Shown piece after piece: positions 1-10,369 of a stretch of 64,000 bases of DNA (position 1 is its first letter; each line of letters begins with the position of its first letter). Origin of the DNA: Ornithorhynchus anatinus (taxonomy: Eukaryota; Chordata; Mammalia; Monotremata; Ornithorhynchidae); the NCBI RefSeq assembly GCF_004115215.2, contig NC_041732.1, forward strand, positions 3,428,610 through 3,492,609, read 5' to 3'. Under the pieces are notes generated by a model, which did no database searches, was not told the DNA's origin, and saw nothing but the letters and a program-made list of their open reading frames with translations. The position numbers and the translations under genes are program-made.

Positions 1-38
1 CAGGGAACGTCCCCGCTTATCGTTGGAGTGTATTTTGT

Positions 39-312
39 GAGAAGCAGCGTGGCTCAGTGGAAAGAGTACGGGCTTTGGAGTCGGAGGCCATGGGTTCGAA
101 TCCCGGCTCGGCCGCTTGTCAGCTGTGTGACTTTGGGCAAGTCACTTCGCTTCTCGGTGCCTCAGTTACCTCATCTGTAAAATGGGGATTAAGACCGTGA
201 GCCCCCCGCGGGACAACCTGATTCCCCTGTGTCTACCCCAGCGCTTAGAACAGTGCTCGGCACATAGTAAGCGCTTAACAAATACCGACATTATTATTAT
301 TATTATTAGAAC
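39..312 (+). mobile_element. Mon-1 SINE, full length
   Basis: A complete copy: tRNA-like head with GTGGCTCAGTGG (A-box-like) and GGTTCGAATCCC (B box), a central part around GTGACTTTGGGCAAGTCAC, the tail CAGCGCTTAGAACAGTGCT, and a (TTA)n end. It serves as the reference copy for the other SINE calls in this window. Confidence 0.95.
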
Positions 313-324
313 CCACGTCCTCCG

Positions 325-424
325 AATCCCGAGCCCGCTGTGGGCAGGGAATGTCCCTGCTTTGGAGTGTATTTTCCCAAGCGCTTCGTGCAGTGGTGGG
401 CACGCGGGAGGCGCTTAACGAATG
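325..424 (+). mobile_element. L2 LINE 3' tail fragment
   Basis: Contains the L2 3'-end signature (GCAGGGAATGTCC, then TTTTCCCAAGCGCTTCGTGCAGTG) ending in GCGCTTAACGAATG. It lies directly behind the SINE and is heavily diverged. Confidence 0.7.
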
Positions 425-492
425 CCCCGGGACGCCGGCTCCCACCGCCCCCATGCCCCTCTCCGCCTCCCAGGCCACCCCCCACCCCCGAC

Positions 493-652
493 CTGCCCCC
501 GGGGTGTCCAGTTGTTCCTCCTCCTCCTCCTCCTCCTCCTCCGGCCTGGTGGGCGTCGTCCGGGCCGGACTAGTGGCGGGGAGGGGGGTCCCCAGGCCGG
601 GCGGGATCTGCAGCGAGGCGGCCAGGCGGGGTTTCCTGCGGGCCTCGTTCAT
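493..652 (-). CDS. Possible first coding exon of an unidentified gene
   Basis: An ATG at 652 (minus strand) opens a frame starting MNEARRKPRLAASLQIPPG. It runs through a Ser/Thr/Pro-rich stretch and nine glutamates to a possible but weak splice donor (CAG/gtcggg) at 493. It sits inside a CpG island with two CCAAT boxes upstream, which is where a promoter-proximal exon would be. The basic cluster followed by L-x-I resembles a MAP-kinase docking motif of the kind at MAP2K N termini, but this is only a resemblance. The glutamate run comes from a (CTC)n simple repeat. I do not recognise the gene; it would continue beyond the left edge. It could equally be a chance open frame in GC-rich DNA. Confidence 0.3.
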
Positions 653-970
653 CTTGGGCCGGGGAGGCCGCAGGCTCGGGCCACCGGAGTGGAGCCGGTC
701 CCCGGGGAAGGGAGGGGGAGATCACTCCTGCTCCCGCCCTCGAAGACCAAAGATGCGGTTGCTTTTACCGGCCACGCGGCAGCTCCTTTCCCTCCCACCG
801 GCTCCGCGTGTGACACTTTTCCCTTCGGGGCCAATAGGAAGGCTGGAAACCGGCGCGAGGCGGGGCCCTCAGCCAATAGGGAGGCATCGCGGGTGGGAGC
901 GACTGTTTCTCACCCCCACCGGTCGACCCCGCGTGGGAAAGACACATCGGGCCACCCAGGATGGGGGGGA
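653..970. promoter_or_regulatory. CpG island with two CCAAT boxes
   Basis: CpG-dense, repeat-free stretch with CCAAT at 831-835 and 873-877 in near-identical contexts (GCCAATAGG). It lies immediately beyond the poly(A) signal of the RNase T2-like gene, so it is best read as the promoter of the next minus-strand gene to the left. Confidence 0.5.
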
Positions 971-979
971 AGGCAAACT

Positions 980-985
980 TTTATT
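980..985 (-). terminator. Likely poly(A) signal of the RNase T2-like gene
   Basis: AATAAA on the minus strand, about 675 bp past the stop codon at 1660. The implied 3' UTR contains a Mon-1 SINE and the 27-bp tandem repeat. No other minus-strand AATAAA was seen in between. Confidence 0.5.
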
Positions 986-1070
986 GGACGCCCCCCCCCC
1001 CCCCCCCCCGGCTCTTCCCGAATGCCGAAGCAGGGGGAGATGGGGGAGACGAGCGCAGAGAAGGGGGAAA

Positions 1071-1319
1071 GTGTGGCCTAGTGGCCGGATCACCCGCCTG
1101 GGAGTCAGAGCCACCTGGGTTCTAATTCCAGCCATCCCCCACCTCGGACAGGTCACTTCCCTTCTCTGGACTTCAGTTCCCTCATCTATAAAATGGGGAT
1201 GAAGGCGGGGAGCCCCGTGTGGGACTTAAGCCGGATCCAACCCGATTAGCTTCTGCGTATCCCAGTGCTTATGTTCGGTGCCTGGCACGTAGCGCCTAAC
1301 AAATACCCTTAAAAAAATG
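1071..1319 (+). mobile_element. Mon-1-type SINE (older subfamily)
   Basis: Head GTGGCCTAGTGGCCGG, B box GGTTCTAATTCC, tail CCCAGTGCTTATGTTCGGTGCC and an A-rich end. Diverged, lying in the presumed 3' UTR of the RNase T2-like gene. Confidence 0.85.
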
Positions 1320-1410
1320 AGAAGGGGGGGGAAGAGTGGGGTGGGGAAAGAGGAGGATGGTGGGGGAGAAGTGCGGGGTGTGGGGGGAACAGAGGAAGGA
1401 AAGAGGGAGG

Positions 1411-1626
1411 GAAGAAGAGTGGGAAAGGGCTTGGAGGGAAGAAGAGTGAGATTGGGCTCGGAGGGAAGAAGAGTGGGAAAGGGCTTGGAGGGAAGAAGAG
1501 TGGGAAAGGGCTTGGAGGGAAGAAGAGTGGGAAAGGGCTTGGAGGGAAGAAGAGTGGGAAAGGGCTTGGCGAGAAGAGGAGTGGGAAAGGGTTTGGAGGG
1601 AAGAAGAGTGGGAAAGGGCTTGGAGG
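1411..1626. repeat. 27-bp minisatellite, about 8 copies
   Basis: Eight head-to-tail copies of a 27-bp unit (core AAGAGTGGGAAAGGGCTTGG) with a few substitutions per copy; copies start at 1411, 1438, 1465, 1492, 1519, 1546, 1573 and 1600. The unit is a multiple of three, so long open frames cross it on both strands, but it lies just downstream of the RNase T2-like stop codon and is not thought to be coding. Confidence 0.95.
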
Positions 1627-1659
1627 GTTGAGCTCTAAGGAGAAAGCCCAGTGGTGGGG

Positions 1660-4600
1660 TCAGGGGCAGGGGTCCCGGGGTCGGGCGGGGTCGGGGGGCA
1701 CGAACAGGATGGGCGCCTGGGCCCTGCAGCGGTGGTAGGGGGAGACGGTCCCATCGGGTGGGCCGGACGCCTTGCAGGCCCGGGACAAGTTCTGGAACAG
1801 AGACACCTGCACCTGGACGAGCACCTCGCGGCCCTGTGGGTAGCACGGCAGTGGCTGCTGGAGAGGGCCGGGCAGGCCACCCCGGACCTTGCCCACCGCC
1901 CCCCAGGCTCTGCCCCAGCCCAGGCCCCTCCCTGGTCCTCCCCAAACCCCTTGCCGGGCTCCCAAGTGCCCCCGCTCCCCGACCTGTCCGTCGGTCGCAC
2001 ACTGCAGCTCGTTCTCCTCACCCAGGACCGGCTTCAACGCCGCTTGCAGGGAGTCCAACTGGGATGAGGAGCAGTGGTTGTGGGGAATCAGACCCCATCA
2101 GGTGCAGCTGCCTCAGTCTCCCCCCCCCCCCCCCCGCTAAGGGACAGGTCCTATATTTATATAAATATAGATAGGTATATTTATTTATATGAATACCATC
2201 TCTCCCTCGAGACTGGAAACGTGCCCATCTAATCCGTTGTATTCTACTCTCCCAAGCGCTTAGTACAGTTCTCTGCATAAAGCAAGCACTCGATGGAAAG
2301 GCAGTGTGGCCCAGTGGATAAAGCCGGGGTGTTGGAGTCAGCAGTCATGGGTTCTAATCTCAGTTCCACCATTTGTTTGCAGTGAGAGCTTGGGCGAGTC
2401 ACTTTACTTATCTGTGCCTCAGTCAACTCATCTGTAAAATGGGGATTAAGACTGGGAGCCCCATAAGAGATATGGACGGGGTCCAACCTAATTAGCCTGT
2501 TTCTACCCCAGAGCTTACTACAGGGCCCAGCACATGGGAAGCGCTTTAACAGATTTCATAAAACAGAAAAAAAAATTCCATTTTTGATAGCAGGGACATA
2601 CCTGGTAGCTGTGGCTGCAGGTAGGAACGATACCTGCTCTCTGAAAGGCTCTGAGGGAGGAGAAAAACCTAGCTCATTTACATTCTACTTTTTCCTCCTT
2701 TCTGATGGTTAGTTTACCCCTGTTAAATTCTAAGCTCTGTGAGGGCAAGGATCATGTCTACTACTTCTCGTGTACTCTCCCAAGTGTTTAGTACAGTGCT
2801 GTGCACACAGGAGGTGTTCAGTTGATTGGAGGAGATGGAAGGAACGCTCATTCTCTTCCCCAAACCCAAAGTGAGCCCCCGCCCCCCTCCTAACCTCTGA
2901 CTTCTCTGCTTCCTAGAGAAGCAATGTGGCTTAGTGGATAGATCACGGGCCCAGAAGACAGAAGGACCTGGGTTCTAATCCTAACTCTGTCACTTGTCTG
3001 CTGTCTGACCTTGGCCAAGTTACTTCACTCTCTGTATCTCAGTTCCCTCATCTGTAATCTGGGGATTAAAGCTGTGAGCCCCATGTGGGACAAAGACTGA
3101 GTCCAACCTGATTTGCTTGTATCCGCCCTGGCGATTATTACCCTGCCTGGAACACAGTAAGCGCTTAACAAATACCACTCTCATTATTTGATTATTAATT
3201 CCACGGCTCCCTCGCATCCTCCCCAGACCCTTCGAAGGCTCTCCACCCAGGTTCCCCAACCCCTCACCTGTCTATGTTGAAGACCTCCCTCAGTTTGAGC
3301 GCTGCCCCGAAGAACTTGCTGGGGGAGCTGAGGGTCTCCAGGCAGGCAGCGCACGTGCCATGTTTCCACCACTCCTCCTGCCTGGAGGAGCAAGGTGTAT
3401 TGGGGGGACCGTTTCAGTTAATTCATCTGACCCCCAAGACCCAGGCAGGGAGCTTGTCAACCAAGGGCCAGAGAGAGGAAGCTCTGAAACCCCGTTTTAT
3501 GGCTTGTTATTTATTTGCATAGTCACAATCCTCACGTTAGTTGCTTTCAGTGGGCGTTTTTTTTTCTCTCAATGAGGAAGCTGGGTTTTGCCCCATCGGA
3601 GGTAAAAGGGAGCTGAAACTACAGCAGGAAGGATGAGGGTTAGACTCTAGGACAGGTGACTGGGGAATTGGCAGCTGAAGATGCTGAGATGTCTATCCCC
3701 CTTTCCTCTTTTCCCACTCCCTTCTGCGTCACCCCGACTTACTCCCTTTGCTCTCTCCCCCCACCACTAATGTCCATATCTGTCATTTATTTATTCATAT
3801 TAATATCTGCCTCCCCCTCTAGACTGTAGGTTCACTGCGGGAAGGGAAGGTACCAGTTTATTGTTGTATTGTACTCTCCCAAGCACTTAGTACAGTGCTC
3901 TGCACATGGTAGGTGCTCAGTAAATATGACTGATCGAAGGAATGACTGACTGACTGAATGAATATCTTCTGCGGAGGTCTCTGTCTGAGCAGGTTGGGGG
4001 GCCAAAGGCAGGGGGATAGATGGGAAGACCCTTCTTACCAAAAGTGGATGTTGCTGAGATTGAGGAACGTCGGCCAGTGCTGGTCCAGGAGGGGGGACAG
4101 ATCCTGGAAAAGGGGGGAAGGAAGAGGTGGATTGAATCCCCACCTCCAGTTACAGCCCCGAAACTCCCCTGGACCTCCCCATCGGATCACCTCCTCTAGG
4201 AGACCCTATGAGATTCAGCCAGGATCTAATAATAACGATGGTACTTGTTAAAGAGCTCCTGATGAGCACTAGGTTAGACAGAAAATAATCAGATCGGGTA
4301 CACTTCCTATCCCACAGGGGTCTCGCAGTCATTCATTCGGTTGTATTTATTGAGCACTTACTTTGTGCAAATCACTGTACTAAGTGCTTGGGAGAGTACG
4401 GTCTAGAGAAGTCGCAGTCTGACTTGCTCCCTTTATCCAGCCCCACAGTGCTTGTGTACATATCTGTGATTGATCGATTTATAGTAATCTATTCAATTGT
4501 ATTTATTGAGCGCTTCCTGTGTGCAGAGCACTGTACTAAGCGCTTGGGAGAGTACCGTACAATAATAGACACATTCCCTGCCCTTTATATTTATGTCTGT

Positions 4601-6887
4601 CTCCCCTCCTCTAAACTGAAAGCTCAGTGTGGGCAGGGTATGTGTCTTGTATATTGTTACATTGTACTTACAAAAGTCCTTAGTAATACAAATAATATTG
4701 TTGGCATTTGTTAAGTGCTTAGTATGTGCCAAGCACTGTTCTAAGCACTGGGAGGATACAAGGTGATCAGGTTGTCCCACGTAAGTCTCACAGTTTTAAC
4801 CCCCATTTGACAGATGAGGTAACTGAGGCACCGAGAAGTGAAGTGACTTGCCGAAAGTCACAAAGCTGACAAGCGGTGGAGCCGGGATTAGAACCCATGA
4901 CCTACGGGTCTCAAGCCCATGCTCTTTCCACTGAGCCACACTGCTTCTCTACAGTGCTCTGCACACAGTAAATGCTACTGAATAAAAAGAACAGGGCTTA
5001 AATCCCCACTTGACAGATGAGGCTTCGAGAAGCTAAGTGTCTCGCTCTGGTCACACAGCAGGCAGAGTCAGGATTAGAACCCCGGTCCCCTGACTTCCCA
5101 GACCCGGGTTCTTTCCACCAGGCCGCGCTGCTTCTCTGCCCCTTCGCTTCGGGCAGCGCCCAGGCCTCACCCCCAGGTCGGAGCGGAAGAGTCTCCAGCA
5201 GCCACAGCAGTTCTGCACTTTGTTGGGCCTGGGGAGGAGGCAGTGGAGCAGAGGCGAGGGGTCAGAGGCTGGACAGGGAGCAGTGGGAAGACCGAGGGTG
5301 GAGAGGCAGACCAGGATGCCCACCTCCTGCCCCCCTACATTGCTCCAGCCCCCCCCCAAGGCCCCCCATCCGCCTCACCAGAGTCCATGGATAGTCCACG
5401 AATTCGAGCCGGGAGGCAGGACACATTGAAACTTCTGCTGCAGAGCCTGGGGAGGGGAGAGGAGGGATGAGAGGGAAGAAGACCCCCCCACAGAAAAAGG
5501 GGGTGAAGCCAGAGGGTCGCCTCCTCCTCTTCCCCCAGTCCCGCTGCCCTGCCCAGCCCTGACAAGGTGGTGGAGGCAAAGCTGAGGGACTGTAAGCTCC
5601 TTGAGGACAGGAATCTTGGTACCTTCCAAGCGTTTAGTACAGTCTCTGTACGCATTAAGTGCACAATAAGTACCACTGATTGCTTTAGACCCTGGGTGGG
5701 GACGAACGAGGGGGGCCCAAAGTCTTTGGAGTCTCAGGGGTGTTTCAGGGAATGGGGGAAGGTCAGGGGGCTCACCACACAGAAGGATCCCGGCCACATC
5801 TGGACGAATCGGATACATTTCCAGGGGCAGGGGCTGCGTGGAGAGGGGAAGGGGACAGGTGGGACAGAAAAAGCACCCCATCCTCCGACCCACCCCCACA
5901 CCAGCTCCTGCCCTTGGGCTCCCCGACCACGAATAGCCCCACTTCCTCTGTCAGGGGCAGGGCTAATATTGCAATCAATCAATCATCGATCAATTGCATT
6001 TATTGAGCGTTTACTCCGTGCAGAGCACTCTTCTGAGCACTTGGGAGAGTTCAGTAGAACAGAGTTAGTGGGCACGTTTCCCGCCCACAACGAGCTTACA
6101 GTCTAGAGGCTGATACAGACATTAATATAAATGAATTAATTACGGATACGGACGTAAGTGCTATGGGGCTGAGGGAGGGGTGAATAAGGACGCAAATCCA
6201 AGTATAGACCCTGTAGACTGTAAGTTCCTTGTAGGCGGGGATGACATCGACCAACTTCATTGTGCTGTACTTTCTCAGACACAGTACATTGCTGTGCACA
6301 CGGTAAGTGCTCAAGAAATGCCATTGATTAGAGGGAGAAACTGAGGCCGAGGGGGAAGCATCTCCCCTTCCCCAACCACCACCGGAGCTGGAGCTGTGGC
6401 GGTACCCAGGCCTCTTGCATCCCAGCCTGCGACTCTGCCATCCCTGTTGGCTGGCAGAGGGGGCAGAGGAAGAGCTGACAGGGATGACTGCAGGAGAGAA
6501 TAATAATAATGATTATGGTACTTGTTAAGTGCTTACTATGTGTGCCAAGCACTGTTCTAAGCGCTGGGGTAGACTCGAGTTAGGTTGGACGCGGTCCCTG
6601 TCCCACATAGGGCTCACACTCTTAATCCCCATTTTACAGAGGAGGTAACTGAGGCCCAGAGAAGTGAAATGACTTGCCCAGGTCACACAACAGATGCGTG
6701 TCGGAGCGGGGATTAAAACCCATGATCTTCTGACTCCCAGGCCCGAGCTCTGTCCACTAAGTCACGCTGCTTCTCCAGGCCTTCTCCCTGCCAGTGCCTA
6801 CCTGGGTGAATGCGGAATCCGGGAGCAAGCGGGAGGCAGGAAGAGTCCACTGAGGCTGAAGAGGAGCAGGGTCCCGTGCGTGAACAT
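1660..6887 (-). CDS. RNase T2-family ribonuclease, paralogue of RNASET2
   Basis: Nine coding exons (minus strand, 5' to 3'): 6887-6802, 5833-5776, 5446-5379, 5228-5171, 4103-4039, 3381-3268, 2650-2602, 2058-1984, 1833-1660. All phases agree and give 248 residues (human RNASET2 has 256). The family cleaves single-stranded RNA in the secretory or lysosomal compartment. Residues 1-21 form a signal peptide (MFTHGTLLLFSLSGLFLPP). FVQMWPGSFC follows at about 38-47. The first catalytic block WTIHGLW-P is at 65-72 (His68), and the second, EEWWKHGTC, is at 114-122 (Lys118, His119). The family norm for the second block is HEWxKHGTC, so its first His is Glu114 here. AGIVPTCSHSY (155-165) and a C-terminal half with several Cys complete the fold. 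The exon at 2650-2602 is only 49 bp. Sequence is far from RNASET2 itself, so this is a separate paralogue; I assign no symbol. Confidence 0.9.
2148..2545 (+). mobile_element. L2 tail followed by Mon-1-type SINE
   Basis: L2 3' end at 2148-2293 (TATTCTACTCTCCCAAGCGC, TTAGTACAG), abutting a diverged SINE at 2294-2545 whose head is CAGTGTGGCCCAGTGG. Both lie in an intron of the RNase T2-like gene. Confidence 0.85.
2722..3195 (+). mobile_element. L2 tail (2722-2830) and SINE (2917-3195)
   Basis: The L2 part carries TAAGCTCTGTGAGGGCAAGG and CTCTCCCAAGTGTTTAGTAC. The SINE has head AGCAATGTGGCTTAGTGG and ends AACAAATACCACTCTCATT. Both are intronic. Confidence 0.85.
3775..3965 (+). mobile_element. 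L2 LINE 3' end
   Basis: Typical L2 3' end: TTTATTTATTCATATTAA, CCTCTAGACTGTAGGTTCAC, then CTCTCCCAAGCACTTAGTAC, ending in target-like GACTGACTGAATGAA. Confidence 0.85.
4207..5140 (-). mobile_element. Cluster of minus-strand SINE and L2 pieces
   Basis: SINE fragment 4207-4330; two inverted L2 tails 4331-4585; a plus-strand L2 tail 4590-4690; a nearly whole minus-strand SINE 4692-4955 ending in CTGAGCCACACTGCTTCTC; a short plus-strand L2 tail and another SINE piece 4998-5140. These fill the intron between coding exons 5228-5171 and 4103-4039. Confidence 0.8.
5588..5690 (+). mobile_element. L2 tail fragment
   Basis: Short diverged L2 3' end (TGTAAGCTCCTTGAGGACAG, then CAAGCGTTTAGTACAG) in an intron of the RNase T2-like gene. 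Confidence 0.75.
5974..6330 (-). mobile_element. L2 tails, inverted then direct
   Basis: Minus-strand L2 tail at 5974-6160 (TTTATTGAGCGTTTACTCCG, TCTAGAGG) followed by a plus-strand L2 tail at 6205-6330 (TAAGTTCCTTGTAGGCGGG). Confidence 0.75.
6497..6777 (-). mobile_element. Mon-1-type SINE
   Basis: Minus-strand copy: TGTTAAGTGCTTACTATG at the 3' end and CACTAAGTCACGCTGCTTCTC at the head; intron 1 of the RNase T2-like gene. Confidence 0.9.
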
Positions 6888-7150
6888 TGGGCTGGAGAAG
6901 AGGGGAGTAAGGGGATACAGAAACCTCTTCTTCCAGCTCCCCAGTCAGCCTTTCCTCTGATTCGGAGCTACAGGCAGCAGATCTGAGATGCAGGGCAGGG
7001 TCCCCAGCTGGGGGACACACAGGTGGCAGGGGACAGGGTGGGGGTCGGTTTCATTTCCCATTCTTGGGTGGGGATGAGTGAGAGTGGGGTGGAGCCAGCG
7101 AAGAGCTGCAGGGGAGGCTGGGAGCACCATGAGAGACGGGGACTGTGTCC
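6888..7150 (-). promoter_or_regulatory. 5' flank of the RNase T2-like gene
   Basis: Repeat-free sequence directly upstream of the start codon. It presumably holds the 5' UTR and promoter. I see no convincing TATA box and no strong CpG enrichment. Confidence 0.3.
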
Positions 7151-7167
7151 AACCTAATTTTTTCTCT

Positions 7168-8005
7168 TTTTTTAATGGTATTTAATAATAATGTTGGTAT
7201 TTGTTAAGCGCTTACTATGGGCAGAGCACTGTTCTAAGCGCTGGGGGAGATACAGGGTAATCAGGTTGTCCCACGTGAGGCTCACAGTCTTAATCCCCAT
7301 TTTACAGATGAGGTAACTGAGGCACAGAGAAGTGACTTGCCCACAGTCACACAGCTGACAAGTTCCAGAGCTGGGATTCGAACCCAGGTCCTCCGACTCC
7401 CAAGCCCGTGCTCTTTCCACTGAGCCACGCTGCTTCGTTAAGCACTTCTTATGTGACAGACACTGTTCTAAACGCTGGGGTAGGCACAAGTTAATTAGGC
7501 CAGACAGTCTTCCCAGACTAAGCCCCACTACTCCTCGTCTCCCACTCCCTTCTGGGTCACCCTGGCTTGCTCCCTTTGTTCTTCCCTCCCCTCCCGCAGC
7601 CCCACAGCACATATGTATATATCTGTAATTTTATTTATTTTTATTGATGTCTGTCTCCTCCCGCTAGACTCTGAGTTTGTTGCGGGCAGGGAATGGCACT
7701 ATTTATTGTTGCGTTGCACTTTCCCAAGATTTTAGTACAGTGCTCTGCACACAGTAAGCGCTTAATAAATACAATTGAACGAATGAATGAATGGGGCTCA
7801 TAGGAGGGAGAAGAGGTTTTAATCCCCATTTTACAATTGAGGCAACTGAGGCACAGAGAAGTGAAGTGATTTGCCCGAGGTCACCCAGCAAGCAATTGGC
7901 CTGGCAGAGTTGGGATTAGAACCCAGATCCTCTGCTTCCCAGGCCCGTGCTCTTGTATCTACTTGTATCTACCCCAGTGTTTAGAACAGTGTTAGACACA
8001 TAATA
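7168..8005. mobile_element. SINE-L2-SINE cluster
   Basis: Minus-strand SINE 7168-7437 (whole), second SINE fragment to 7495, plus-strand L2 3' end 7500-7795 (CAGCCCCACAGCAC, then TTTCCCAAGATTTTAGTACAG), then SINE pieces 7795-8005. Confidence 0.8.
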
Positions 8006-8067
8006 TGAGAAAGAGAGAGAGAGGAGCCTCTGGAGCTGCGGGAGGGTTAATTTCCTCTTGTCTTTCA

Positions 8068-8760
8068 TTCATTCATAAATTCAATAGTATTTATTGAATG
8101 CTTACTGTGTGCAAAGCATTGTACAAAGAGTTTGGGAGCGTACACTATAACAATAGACACGTTCCCTGCCCACTTCTAGTTCACAGCCTAGAGCAGGAGG
8201 TGAACATTAATATAAATAAATACATACATAAATAGCAGATAGGTACATAAGTGCCTGGGGGCTGGGAGGGGGGAATGAATGAAGGGAGCCGACGGAGAAG
8301 GGAGTGAGAGAAGAGGAAAGGGGGTCTTAGGGAAGGTTTTTTGGAGGAAATGGGCCTTCAGTAAGGCTTTGACCTGGAAGAGGGGGAGAGAAATTGTCTG
8401 ATATGAGGAGGGAGGGCATGCCAGGCCAGAGGCAAGATGTGGGCGAGAGGTCGGTGGTGAGGTAGACGGGAGGGAGGAAGAGTGAGAAGGTTGGCATTAG
8501 AGGAGCGAAGTTTGAGGCCTGGGTGGGAGCAGGAGAGGCAAGCGGATCGACTGCTTTAAAGCCAATGGCGAGGAGTTTCTGTTTGATGCCCAGGTGGATG
8601 GGCAACCACTGGAGGTTCTTGAAGATGGGAAAATATGGTCGGAACGTTTTCGTAGGAAAATGATCCGGGCAGCAGAGTGGACTGGAGTGGAGAAAGGCAA
8701 AAGCCACGAAGGCTGATACAGGAATCAAGGCGGGATAGCACACGTGCTTGGAGTAATGTG
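8068..8760 (-). mobile_element. L2 LINE, 3' part of ORF2 plus 3' UTR
   Basis: On the minus strand the frame encodes LQWLPIHLGIKQKLLAIGFK, typical of the C-terminal end of the CR1/L2 reverse-transcriptase protein, followed by the L2 3' UTR and tail. It is truncated at the 5' end and degenerate. Confidence 0.8.
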
Positions 8761-8834
8761 GTAGTCTCAGATCCAGGCTCCGCTCCCTTTCCCCCGCACA
8801 GCCCTCTAGGGCCCCTGCTCTATCCCCTGGCATT

Positions 8835-10122
8835 ATAATAATAATTATCATTATGGGATTTGTTAAGCGCCTACTATGTGCCAGGCACTGTGGCAGTCCA
8901 CTATGGGGCTCACGGTCTCAATTCCCATTTTACGGATGAGGTCACTGAGGCACAGAGAAGTGAAGTCACTTGCCTCAAGTCACACAGCAGACGAGTGGCT
9001 GAGGCTTAGTGGAAAGAGCCCGGGTTTGGGAGTCAGAGGTCGTGAGTTCTAATCCCAGCTCCGCCACTTATCAGCTATATGATTTTGGGCAAATCACTTT
9101 GCTCCTCTGTGCCTCAGTGACCTCATCTGTAAAGTGGGGATGAAGACTTGTGAGCCCCACATGGGACAACCTGATGACTTTGTATCTACCCCAGCGCTTA
9201 GAACAGTGCTCGGCACATAATAAGCGCTTAACAGATGCCATCATCATCATTACAAGCAATCCACTTTGGGGCTCATTACAAGCAATCCACTCTGGGGCTC
9301 CTAGTCTCAACCCCCATTTTACAGATGGGATAACTGGGGCACAGAGAATAATAATAATAATAATGTTGGTATTTGTTAAGCGCTTACTATGTGCCGAGCA
9401 CTGTTCTAAGCGCTGGGGTAGATACAGGGTAATCAAGTTGTCCCACGCGAGGCTCACAGTTAATCCCCATTTTCCCGGATGAGGGAACTGAGGCACAGAG
9501 AAGTTAAGTGACTTGCCCACAGTCACACAGCTGACAAGTGGCAGAGTCAGCATTCGAACTCATGACCTCTGACTCCCAAGCCCGTGCTCTTTCCACTGAG
9601 CCACGCTGCTTCTCGCTTAGAAGTGAAGTGACCTGGCTAAAGTCAGACAGTGGACGAGTGGCTGAGGAGGGATACACTTACTATGTGCCAAGCACCGTTC
9701 TAAGCGCTGGGGAGGATACAAGGTGAGCAGGTTGTCAAACGTGGGGCTCCCCGTCTTCATCCCCATTTTCCATATGAGGGAACTGAAGTCCAGAGAAGTG
9801 AAGTGACTTGCCCCAGGTCACCCAGCTGACAAGTGGCTGAAGGCGGATTTGAACCCATGACCATGGCTCAGTGGAAAGAGCACGGGCTTTGGAGTCAGAG
9901 GTCATGGGTTCGAATCCCGGCTCTGCCACTTGTCAGCTGGGTGACTGTGGGCAAGTCACTTCACTTCTCTGTGCCTCAGTGACCTCATCTGTAAAATGGG
10001 GATTAAGACTGTGAGCCCCACGTGGGACAATCTGATTCCCCTGTGTCTACCCCAGCGCTTAGAACAGTGCTCTGCACATAGTAAGTGCTTAACAAATACC
10101 AACATTATTATTATTATTATTA
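8835..10122. mobile_element. Run of five Mon-1 SINEs
   Basis: Minus-strand fragment 8835-8995; plus-strand copy 9000-9253; a duplicated 26-bp piece (CAAGCAATCCACTYTGGGGC) at about 9253-9300; whole minus-strand copy 9347-9616; minus-strand partial 9671-9850; whole plus-strand copy 9860-10122. Confidence 0.85.
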
Positions 10123-10189
10123 CCAAAACCGTGATCTATCGACTAAGCCATGGTACTTCTCGCTGGGGCCCGGGCCCGTCAGGCCCAAG

Positions 10190-10343
10190 CCCCGCCCCCA
10201 TTGGAACACAGGCCCCGCCCATTTATCTAAGCCCCACCCATTTGGGCACCAAGCACCGCCCAATGGTACCAAGACCACGCCCATTTGGCACATGCCCCGC
10301 CCATCGGGGACTCAAACCACGCCCCTTGGTCTAGGCCCCGCCC
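10190..10343. repeat. Array of eight GC/CACCC boxes at about 21-bp spacing
   Basis: CCNCGCCC-type motifs start at 10190, 10213, 10232, 10254 (CACCGCCC), 10275, 10295, 10317 and 10336, about 19-23 bp apart; most are followed by CATTTGG, CAATGG or CATCGG. The cores match Sp1/KLF sites. The array sits between two SINEs about 0.9 kb upstream of the COX7A1 start codon. More GC boxes occur at 11040-11120. Confidence 0.7.
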
Positions 10344-10369
10344 CTCCCCCAGCTCCGTCCCCCATCCCA

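Noticed and set aside
52-115. tRNA-gene-like A and B boxes in SINE heads
   Set aside because: They belong to the SINE promoter; the heads do not fold into a tRNA with matching acceptor stem. Only 28605-28674 is a true tRNA relic.
9071-9553. Numerous SINE open frames with the phrases [16 protein letters not shown] or [15 protein letters not shown]
   Set aside because: These recur wherever a Mon-1 copy lies; they are translations of the SINE tail, not a protein family.
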